DNA of 11,350 bases, taken from the NCBI GenBank assembly GCA_049316985.1, contig JBMOJB010000125.1:1-11350 (forward strand). Reading direction: 5' to 3'. The DNA comes from CANHEE01 sp049316985. Its GTDB lineage: Bacteria > Bacteroidota > Bacteroidia > Chitinophagales > Saprospiraceae. The translations under genes and the position numbers were made by a program. This document shows, piece after piece, positions 1-6,099 of this stretch (positions are counted from its first letter, which is position 1; each line of letters begins with the position of its first letter). The notes below the pieces were generated by a model. It saw only the letters and a program-made list of their open reading frames with translations. It made no database searches and was not told the origin of the DNA.

Positions 1-41
1 TACGAATTACGAATTACGAATTACGAATTACGAATTACGAA
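1..41. repeat. Tandem 7-bp repeat array (ACGAATT)
   Basis: Five perfect copies of ACGAATT occupy positions 2-36, followed by a partial sixth copy (ACGAA). The array may continue left of the window. The same 7-mer appears in reverse-complement orientation (TCGTAAT) at 2162-2182, on the other side of the radical SAM gene. There are no unique spacers, so this is a microsatellite-like intergenic repeat and not a CRISPR array. Function unknown. Confidence 0.95.
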
Positions 42-122
42 CTTGACTACCTTCGATAGATTACCAAGTTACTTACATTTTATCGCTCTATCTGATTTTT
101 CGTAGGTAATTATAGAACCTAC

Positions 123-216
123 AAACCTTCAAACTAACAAACCAACAAACCAACAAACCTTCAAACCTTCAAACCTTCAAACCTTCAAACCCATAAACGC
201 GAAGCATCAAACCAAC
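123..216. repeat. Degenerate 8-bp repeat array (AAACCTTC / AAACCAAC)
   Basis: Consecutive 8-mers from 123 read AAACCTTC, AAACTAAC, AAACCAAC (twice), AAACCTTC (four times) and AAACCCAT. A 14-bp interruption starting AAACGCG follows, and then one more AAACCAAC at 209-216. The AAAC half is fixed while the second half alternates between CTTC and CAAC. The array lies in the leader of the radical SAM gene. It shows strong strand asymmetry, being almost free of G on this strand. Function unknown; length variation between strains would be expected. Confidence 0.9.
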
Positions 217-225
217 AAACAAAAA

Positions 226-257
226 AATTTTCAATTTTCAATTTTCAACTTTCAATT
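226..257. repeat. Short 7-bp repeat (AATTTTC) at the radical SAM start
   Basis: Three perfect AATTTTC copies (226-246), a one-base variant AACTTTC (247-253) and a trailing AATT end only 4 bp before the start codon at 262. The tract therefore occupies the place where translation initiation signals would act. Bacteroidota usually lack a Shine-Dalgarno sequence and favour an A/T-rich, unstructured leader, so the tract may serve as such a leader. That role is inferred. Confidence 0.8.
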
Positions 258-261
258 ATAA

Positions 262-1935
262 ATGCGGATTCTCCTGACTACGCTCAATGCGAAGTACATT
301 CATACCAATCTTGCCATCCGACTACTATATAGCCTTAATTATGAAAAACACAAAGGGCTGGAGTGGAAGGAGTTTACTATCAAAGAAAATAGAGGTGAAG
401 TTGCTTTGTATTGTTCGAAATATAATGTTGTAGCATTTAGTTGCTATATCTGGAATATCACCCAGACGCTGCAACTTTGTAGTTTGATTAAAGAAATTAG
501 TCCGGATTGTACAATAGTTTTAGGAGGTCCCGAAGTAAGTTTCGACTGGCAAGACGTTATCGTCCACCATACTGTTGATTATATTATTACCGGTGAGGGA
601 GAGACCTCATTTACTGAATTTCTGAATACTTTTCCTGCAGTACATCGGGTACCGGGCTTGGTTTATAAAAAGGGGGTCGATGTCTTAGCTAATCCTGAAG
701 CTTCAACTTTCGATTTGAATGAATACGCGGAAATAATGCCGTATGGTTATGAGCCGCCTGAAGATCTGTTCAATAAAGTACTATATCTTGAAACATCGCG
801 AGGTTGTCCGTACAAATGCGAATTCTGTCTGGCCAGTTTGGACAATAAGGTGCGTTATATACCAAATGCCTCCTTGAAATCTACATTATTGTATCTGATG
901 AAGCACGGTAAGACAATAAAATTTCTTGACCGAACCTTTAATATGAAGAGAGACTTCACCTTGGATATTTTTCAATTTATTTTGGATCATTACCGCCCGG
1001 AAAATGTCTTTCAATTCGAAATAACTGCTGATATTTTACACCCGGATATAATAAAGTTTATTAATGAAAAAGTACCTAAGAATTTGTTCCGATTCGAAAT
1101 CGGAATTCAGACAGTAAATCAAGCTGCCAATCTGGAAGTAAGTAGGAAGCAAAATTTTGAAAAGACCAAAAGTATAATTCGGCAAGTGGAGGATAAGGTA
1201 GAGTTGCACCTGGACCTGATTGTGGGAATGGCTTTGGACTACTATGAAGATATTAAGTACAGCTTCGAACAAGTATTTATCCTACATGCTCCTGAACTGC
1301 AATTGGGTTTTTTGAAGTTTCTGAAAGGGACTCCGGTAAGGCACAAAGCAGAGCAACATGGATTCGTATACGACCCGAATCCACCTTACCAGATCATCGA
1401 AAGTAAATACCTTACTCGCGACCAGCTTCACCGGATAGAATTGCTCGAACATGCCCTTGAAATTTACTGGAATAAACCACGGGCCATCAATTCACTGAAG
1501 TATGTTGCCGCGCAATACTCGAGTTTTGATTTTTTGATGGGACTCGGCATTAGATTCGATGAATATCATGGTCGCATCCACTATAATGTAAAGGATATTT
1601 TCAATAATCTTTTTGATTTTGCTGCATCTAACTATCCGAATGACCTGATTTTGAAGCAATTAATTGCAATTGATTATTGTGCCTATGAAAAAGTAAAACC
1701 ACCAACTAAATTTATTGAAGAAATACAACGGCAGGAAAAATACAAGCTTTTGGATGAAAACAAACTCAATCACAATCTATTTCGCTACGTAGCATTTGAT
1801 TTGAGTTTTGATTTTGAAGAGTTTCAGAAATCCAAACAAGTTATTCCAAAGGAGCAAATTATAGTCTGGCAGTTTGATGGAATAAAAGCCTCTCAAAGAT
1901 TTCTATTTGCCAAAGAAATAGAGGCCGCCATATAA
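262..1935 (+). CDS. B12-binding-domain radical SAM protein (DUF4080-like)
   Basis: This 557-residue protein is probably a cytoplasmic radical S-adenosylmethionine enzyme of the cobalamin-binding BchE-like group; its substrate is unknown. Residues 1-125 form a Rossmann-like B12-binding domain, with LGGPEVS at 87-93 and GEGE at 111-114. The classical cobalamin-ligand motif DxHxxG is not visible, which is common in this group. The radical SAM core follows, with CxxxCxxC at Cys182, Cys186 and Cys189 to bind the 4Fe-4S cluster, then strands such as FEIGIQT (278-284) and HLDLIVGM (316-323). Residues from about 370 to the end resemble the DUF4080 extension seen with such proteins; this assignment is from memory of the family. 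An in-frame TAA at 259-261 immediately precedes the ATG, so 262 is the first possible start. No Shine-Dalgarno sequence is visible. The gene stands alone and converges on the receptor gene. The radical SAM class is secure; the reaction is not known. Confidence 0.93.
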   Translation: MRILLTTLNAKYIHTNLAIRLLYSLNYEKHKGLEWKEFTIKENRGEVALYCSKYNVVAFSCYIWNITQTLQLCSLIKEISPDCTIVLGGPEVSFDWQDVIVHHTVDYIITGEGETSFTEFLNTFPAVHRVPGLVYKKGVDVLANPEASTFDLNEYAEIMPYGYEPPEDLFNKVLYLETSRGCPYKCEFCLASLDNKVRYIPNASLKSTLLYLMKHGKTIKFLDRTFNMKRDFTLDIFQFILDHYRPENVFQFEITADILHPDIIKFINEKVPKNLFRFEIGIQTVNQAANLEVSRKQNFEKTKSIIRQVEDKVELHLDLIVGMALDYYEDIKYSFEQVFILHAPELQLGFLKFLKGTPVRHKAEQHGFVYDPNPPYQIIESKYLTRDQLHRIELLEHALEIYWNKPRAINSLKYVAAQYSSFDFLMGLGIRFDEYHGRIHYNVKDIFNNLFDFAASNYPNDLILKQLIAIDYCAYEKVKPPTKFIEEIQRQEKYKLLDENKLNHNLFRYVAFDLSFDFEEFQKSKQVIPKEQIIVWQFDGIKASQRFLFAKEIEAAI

Positions 1936-2045
1936 AAAAGGCGCTTTACTGTATTGTCACCCTAAATAAGTTTTTATCGCTTTATTCAATTCAGTTTGAA
2001 AGTTTGTAAGTTCTCAACTCCCACTAATACAACTTAGAACCCAAA

Positions 2046-2084
2046 AAAAACTGCCTTGACACATATTTGTGCAAGGCAGTTTTT
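2046..2084. terminator. Bidirectional intrinsic terminator between convergent genes
   Basis: CTGCCTTG (2051-2058) pairs perfectly with CAAGGCAG (2072-2079). An inner CACA/TGTG helix (2060-2063 with 2068-2071) closes a TATT loop, with a single bulged A at 2059. An A-run lies on the left and a T-run on the right (2080-2084), so the hairpin can terminate transcription on both strands. It sits 110 bp after the radical SAM stop and about 100 bp after the receptor stop, as expected for a shared terminator of convergent genes. Confidence 0.9.
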
Positions 2085-2116
2085 ATCATTCATATTCACA
2101 ATTTTCAAATTGTGTA

Positions 2117-2168
2117 CTACCGAAGGCAGTCAAATTCGTAATCTGCCGAAGGCTGACAGGTTCGTAAT
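2117..2168. repeat. Two imperfect 26-bp direct repeats
   Basis: Positions 2117-2142 and 2143-2168 are adjacent 26-bp copies differing at five positions. Both contain CCGAAGGC and end in TTCGTAAT. The second copy runs directly into further TCGTAAT copies. The TTCGTAAT end suggests that the 7-bp array may have grown by slippage from the edge of this longer unit. Function unknown. Confidence 0.75.
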
Positions 2169-2182
2169 TCGTAATTCGTAAT
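2162..2182. repeat. Tandem 7-bp repeat (TCGTAAT), inverted relative to 1-41
   Basis: Three perfect TCGTAAT copies end 5 bp from the receptor stop codon. The unit is the exact reverse complement of the ATTACGA unit at 1-41, so the radical SAM gene is bracketed by oppositely oriented arrays of one repeat. No transposase or other mobility gene is present between them. Confidence 0.9.
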
Positions 2183-2187
2183 TACAT

Positions 2188-5010
2188 TTAGAATCTTACA
2201 TTTAGACTCGCATTCAGCATCAATCCCAATTGACTGAATTGAGATCCGTCGTAGGTAGTGGTAGCGTATCTTCCGTTGAAAGTAATTAGGTTATATTGTG
2301 CAAAATAGGGGTCAGCCGAATTGTTTAAATTTTTCTGATCAAATCGAGTGCGCTTTTTGGTTTTCAAATCAATAAATTCCCATTTAGGTTTTACATTAAA
2401 AAGGTTATTGGCATTGACTGATAGCGTAGCTTTTTTGGTTATTTGGTAGCTGATTCCCAGATCAGTAACCAATGCCGGTAAAAATTCAGTATCAGTATCA
2501 TCGTTTAGTCCATTCTGATGGAAACGTGTCGGGCCAAAAAGGGTATTGTTCAAATTAAAATTGAATTTGCCCACCGTATAATCCAAGCCCAGAATACCTT
2601 TGAATTTTGGACGAGAAGACAATAGTAAAGCTTCCTGGATTTTATCAAAGACTGATTTTCCAGCATTCGCAATCAAAACAGGATTGTTGATTCCATCTTT
2701 GGTCCCATCTTTGTCTGCGCTTGAATTGGTATCCAACTCGTTCTGAATCTGGTAGTTTCCAGCTAAATTAATGTTCATTCTGCCCGGACCAACTGTTAAG
2801 CCGCGGTAATTGGCTACGAGGTCTATCCCTGAAGTTTTAGTGCTCAAAGCATTGGTAAATAAAGATACCGCTACGATACCATTGTCTTTTAATACCTTAT
2901 CGAGAGCTGTATTTCCTGCGTCAGTACCTTCGATTTCTGAGCCAAGCACAATTCTGTCTTTTAGGTGTATATTATAGTAATCTAATGTGATACTCAATTG
3001 CTTGGTTGGATTGAAGCCGACACCCACCGTAATATTTTTAGAAGTTTCTGCTTTCAATTGTTCTACGCCCAAAAGCTTAGCCTGCGCTGAGCGATTGTTT
3101 ACGATTCCTTTGGTCTGTATGCCTTGACCGGGAACAAAAGAGGCCTGTGCTATTTGTTGGTTAATTTGATGTAAAGTAGGTGCACGGAAGCCGGTTGAGT
3201 ACGATCCGCGAAGGGTGAATTTGTCATCCAGCATTTTGTAACGGCTACTTAGTTTATAAACGTTAGCATTGCCAAAATCGCTGTACTTTTCTGTTCTGAA
3301 AGTACCATTGATTAAAAAGTCTTTCGTAACATCATAGGCTAGATCCGCATAGGCACCGATGTTGAAACGGGTGAAGTCGCCACCATTATTGGGAGTGATG
3401 CCGGGGAAAGAATCCGCACCGGTCCCAACATAAGAGGCGGTATCTTTTGACGCTGCAATAGTGTATTTCTCCGCCCTGAACTCTGTACCAAAAGCAAAAC
3501 TGAAATGCTCGCTGATTGGCCTGGAAATGTCAATATTGGCAACGTTATGGCTGAATGAATACCCGCCGGGCTTAAAGAGGATCGGGCTGTTGACGCCCAA
3601 TGAGCGATTACGGGAATTGGCAACCGTATAAAATTGGTTGTTGCCGCCGGTGGTAAAACTCACATCAGATTTCCACATGCCCAGATTCGATTTGAATCCG
3701 ACTGTAGCATGATAGTCATTTAAATCTCCTTCAAAAGTAGGCACATATCCTTTATAAGTACTAGGGTCTCCGTTATTGGCATACAATTGCCATCCTTCAC
3801 TATCTGAAATGGAGCGCCAGTAGGGAGTGCGGTAGTTGGCAAATGAATTTACTTTTTTATAAACGTAAGCTGCATTGAAATACATTTCTGTGTTATCACT
3901 TAGATTGTATCCGCCATAGATGCAGAACTTGCCTGCTGTTGTCTCCGGCGATCCATTAACATTTCCTGCATCCGGTTTTTCCGCCAGGAATTTTTTTACG
4001 TCTGCTATTGAAGCGTCGAAACCTAAGTCTACATCTGCTTCAGCAGCACTACTTATCGTGCCCGGGCGATTAGCCAAACCGGCTTGCGAAAGTGAAACCG
4101 TATAGTTGATGAATCCTTTATCTCCAATATTAGATCCGTTGTTGATTGAGACACCAAACGTGCGTCCATCCCATGCTTTTACTTTATCCAGGTATTTTCC
4201 ACCAACTTTAAAATCGGATGCTGAGCTATTATTTGAAATCCCTGTATTAAATGTAATTGATCCGTAATCGTATTTATCTTTAAGTATAATATTCATTACG
4301 CCTGCAATTGCATCTGAACCATATTGTGCAGATGCCCCATCTCTGAGTATTTCTACTCTTTTTATGGCATCAGTAGGAATAGCAGAAATATCGGCACCGG
4401 TTTCGCCTCTTCCCGGGGCAGTTTGTATGTACACCAACGAAGAAAGATTCTTTCTTTTTCCATTAATCAGAATTAAAGTCCGGCTTGGACCCATATTTCG
4501 AATTTCATAGGGATCGAGCAACGATGTTGCATCATTCACAGGAGTCTGTACTGAATTGAATGATGGCACTCTGTACTGAAGGGCTTTATCAAATGTATTT
4601 TGACCAGTCGATCTCAAATCGGATGAATTCAATATGTCAATTGGCAATGGTGCATCGGTGACTGTGCGAAGCGTATTTCTGCTTCCGACCGATACCACAA
4701 CACTTTCGAGCATGTTGGCATCAGTACTCATTGTGATATTTAAGATGCCCGTGTTTGGGATTTCTAGTTCCTGGCTGATATAGCCTGTATAGGAAACCAC
4801 CAGAATCCTGGCATTTTCACTCGCTTGGAAACTAAAATTTCCATCGGCGTCTGTTGCAGCGCCATTTGAAGTGCCTTTTACAACAACATTAGCACCCACA
4901 AGCGCTTGTCCATCAGCCTTGTCACGGACATCGCCGGATATTCGCTTTTGTGCAAGGGCTATGTTGATTGTACACCATAGTGCAATAAAATAGAGGATAA
5001 TCTTTTTCAT
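2188..5010 (-). CDS. TonB-dependent outer-membrane receptor with carboxypeptidase-regulatory-like domain
   Basis: This complete 940-residue receptor probably imports a scarce ligand across the outer membrane using TonB energy; the ligand is unknown. Residues 1-20 are a signal peptide ending ALA before Gln21. Residues 22-100 form a carboxypeptidase-regulatory-like beta-sandwich (ISGDVRD, LVGANVVVKGTS, TDADGNFSF) typical of Bacteroidota receptors. A TonB-box-like ESVVVSVGS follows at 102-110, then the plug at about 117-245 (PLPIDIL, RTLILINGKRK, VEILRDGASAQYGSDAIAGV). The remainder is the 22-strand-type beta-barrel, including the family motif GSYSTGFRAPTL near residue 600. The chain ends in Phe940, the usual outer-membrane assembly signal. 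No SusD-like partner lies next to it, and the plug resembles iron-complex-type receptors more than SusC. Its upstream region is the 1.1-kb divergent spacer. The receptor class is secure; substrate specificity is unassigned. Confidence 0.96.
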   Translation of the reverse strand: MKKIILYFIALWCTINIALAQKRISGDVRDKADGQALVGANVVVKGTSNGAATDADGNFSFQASENARILVVSYTGYISQELEIPNTGILNITMSTDANMLESVVVSVGSRNTLRTVTDAPLPIDILNSSDLRSTGQNTFDKALQYRVPSFNSVQTPVNDATSLLDPYEIRNMGPSRTLILINGKRKNLSSLVYIQTAPGRGETGADISAIPTDAIKRVEILRDGASAQYGSDAIAGVMNIILKDKYDYGSITFNTGISNNSSASDFKVGGKYLDKVKAWDGRTFGVSINNGSNIGDKGFINYTVSLSQAGLANRPGTISSAAEADVDLGFDASIADVKKFLAEKPDAGNVNGSPETTAGKFCIYGGYNLSDNTEMYFNAAYVYKKVNSFANYRTPYWRSISDSEGWQLYANNGDPSTYKGYVPTFEGDLNDYHATVGFKSNLGMWKSDVSFTTGGNNQFYTVANSRNRSLGVNSPILFKPGGYSFSHNVANIDISRPISEHFSFAFGTEFRAEKYTIAASKDTASYVGTGADSFPGITPNNGGDFTRFNIGAYADLAYDVTKDFLINGTFRTEKYSDFGNANVYKLSSRYKMLDDKFTLRGSYSTGFRAPTLHQINQQIAQASFVPGQGIQTKGIVNNRSAQAKLLGVEQLKAETSKNITVGVGFNPTKQLSITLDYYNIHLKDRIVLGSEIEGTDAGNTALDKVLKDNGIVAVSLFTNALSTKTSGIDLVANYRGLTVGPGRMNINLAGNYQIQNELDTNSSADKDGTKDGINNPVLIANAGKSVFDKIQEALLLSSRPKFKGILGLDYTVGKFNFNLNNTLFGPTRFHQNGLNDDTDTEFLPALVTDLGISYQITKKATLSVNANNLFNVKPKWEFIDLKTKKRTRFDQKNLNNSADPYFAQYNLITFNGRYATTTYDGSQFSQLGLMLNASLNVRF

Positions 5011-5110
5011 TTTGTTAATACGTTTTGGTTAGATAATCGCAAGTAGATAATAAGTATTTCAATTAAATACATATTAAATAAGTGGGCATAATGAATGATT
5101 TGCCGACATT

Positions 5111-5122
5111 AATCCTAGGATT
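5111..5122. promoter_or_regulatory. Perfect 12-bp palindrome upstream of the receptor gene
   Basis: AATCCTAGGATT is its own reverse complement and lies about 100 bp upstream of the receptor start codon. A dimeric repressor or activator could bind such a site, and receptor genes are often controlled by metal or nutrient regulators. It does not match a Fur-box pattern that I recognise. A regulatory role is inferred from symmetry and position only. Confidence 0.35.
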
Positions 5123-5131
5123 TGGAGCAAT

Positions 5132-5167
5132 TATACAATATTATTTTGATGTTTTAATTATTGTATA
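5132..5167. promoter_or_regulatory. Spaced 9-bp inverted repeat (TATACAATA / TATTGTATA)
   Basis: TATACAATA (5132-5140) and TATTGTATA (5159-5167) are perfect inverted copies separated by 18 bp. The arms are therefore 27 bp apart centre to centre, which is not an integral number of helical turns. The pair lies 10 bp beyond the 12-bp palindrome on the side away from the receptor gene. In AT-rich DNA such a pair could occur by chance, so its role as an operator or promoter element is tentative. Confidence 0.3.
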
Positions 5168-5728
5168 GTTTTATTTTGAAATGTTATCGATGAGCATGGC
5201 GATTTATGTGCTGAGCCAGCCTTTGCGGGATTTCGAAATTAGCTTTTTTAGCTTGGGTTTTATTCGGAATTGTGAAAAAAGTAATTGTAGGATAAGCGCA
5301 ATTTGTGCAGATTTTTGCCGGAAGAATGTGATACAGGAGCTAATGCAAAGCAGGGCAAAAAGACGTATTAGAAGTGAAAAAGTAGGTTGTTTTGGAGTAA
5401 AATGTGCTGAGCAAAGTAGAAATTAGTAATATTTATACTATAAAATTGGCGTAATTTTAAAATAAAATTTCGAGAAGTATAAATTTATTATAAATATATT
5501 TGTTGATTTTTATGCAGAAGAAGTACTATTTTAGCTTGGAATCAGCACATTTAATATTTTTAGATTAGAGGTTGTAAAAGTTAAAATATAGATTATTTGC
5601 ATATTTTAGGCAAATAATTTGAAAAAATTAAGCCAATTGCAGTTGTTTTTACAGATTTTCTAGGATTTTAGGCTTAAAATATTTTTAAAAAAAAACTAAA
5701 AAATCTCTCTTTAAATAAAATATATTTT

Positions 5729-5736
5729 TACCTTTG
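5729..5736 (+). promoter_or_regulatory. Candidate Bacteroidota -7 promoter element for the large surface-protein gene
   Basis: TACCTTTG fits the Bacteroidota consensus TAnnTTTG exactly, and it lies in the right orientation upstream of the gene at 6100. A clear TTG at the -33 position is not visible, as the region upstream is mostly A and T. If used, transcription would start near 5743 and leave a 5' untranslated leader of about 357 nt. A second exact match, TATATTTG, at 5495-5502 is an alternative upstream promoter. Confidence 0.5.
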
Positions 5737-5856
5737 TGTTGGTATCGTATTTTTTAGCCTAATGATGCCTATGTATTTTTTGAAAACAAGAATGTATCTT
5801 GACTAAAATTTATTAACCAATAATTCGAGCAAATGAATATCCAGCAGAAAACCGGG

Positions 5857-5917
5857 ATGCTTTTTAAGCATGCTTGTTCTTCATTATCAGATACTTAAAG
5901 TATGCTGTTCTTCATAA
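5857..5917 (+). promoter_or_regulatory. Twin hairpin plus GTTCTTCAT repeats in the presumed leader
   Basis: Two related units about 31 bp apart occur between the candidate promoter and the start codon at 6100. Unit 1 has ATGCTT (5857-5862) pairing with AAGCAT (5866-5871), then GCTTGTTCTTCATTA. Unit 2 has ATACTT (5891-5896) pairing with AAGTAT (5898-5903), then GCTGTTCTTCATAA. Stem bases differ between the units but pairing is kept, and the single-stranded GTTCTTCAT is identical. This pattern suggests an RNA-level or DNA-level binding site. No known riboswitch class is recognised. Confidence 0.4.
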
Positions 5918-6099
5918 CTTGATCTTTTGAAACCTATTATTTTATACAACTGATTAGGTTGTTTTATCAATATTCGCTTTTAGCTAAACTGCAGTTTGGA
6001 AAATTTTTAACTTTTCGAAGCGGCTTGTTTTTTTTAATGATAGAAAGAAATTTAAAATCTATTAACCCAAATCGTTCATCAAATATTCTGTAATTTCGT

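Larger units (their letters stand above)
5011..6099. other. AT-rich divergent intergenic region without a convincing gene
   Basis: This spacer of 1089 bp separates the divergent receptor and large surface-protein genes. It is very rich in A and T, with long A and T runs around 5640-5730. The only longer open frame (5181-5426, +) encodes a peptide with no recognisable features and is rejected. The spacer holds a palindrome, a spaced inverted repeat, a promoter match and repeated hairpins, each listed separately. A further 7-bp inverted pair, TTAAGCC (about 5628-5634) and GGCTTAA (about 5670-5676), lies upstream of the promoter. I see no tRNA, rRNA or recognised riboswitch. Confidence 0.75.

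Noticed and set aside
102..122. Short hairpin GTAGGT / ACCTAC as a terminator of an upstream gene
   Set aside because: The stem is only 6 bp with a 9-nt loop and no following T-run, so a terminator cannot be supported.
1..257. Possible CRISPR array in the repeat-rich leader
   Set aside because: The repeats are 7-8 bp long and directly adjacent, without unique spacers, and no cas gene is in the window.
1036..1272. Antisense open frame of 78 codons inside the radical SAM gene
   Set aside because: It overlaps the conserved radical SAM core and has no recognisable features.
3339..4105. Open frames overlapping the receptor gene (3339-3623 on -, 3920-4105 on +)
   Set aside because: Both lie inside the well-supported receptor coding sequence in other frames and show no domain features.
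2188..5010. SusC-type polysaccharide-utilisation receptor
   Set aside because: There is no SusD-like gene, glycan-degrading enzyme or hybrid sensor nearby, and the plug sequence resembles iron-complex-type receptors more closely.
5181..5426. Open frame of 81 codons on the + strand in the AT-rich spacer
   Set aside because: The peptide has no signal peptide, membrane segment or known motif. It is rich in Arg, Lys, Cys and Ser, as chance translations of spacer DNA often are, and it has no supported start.
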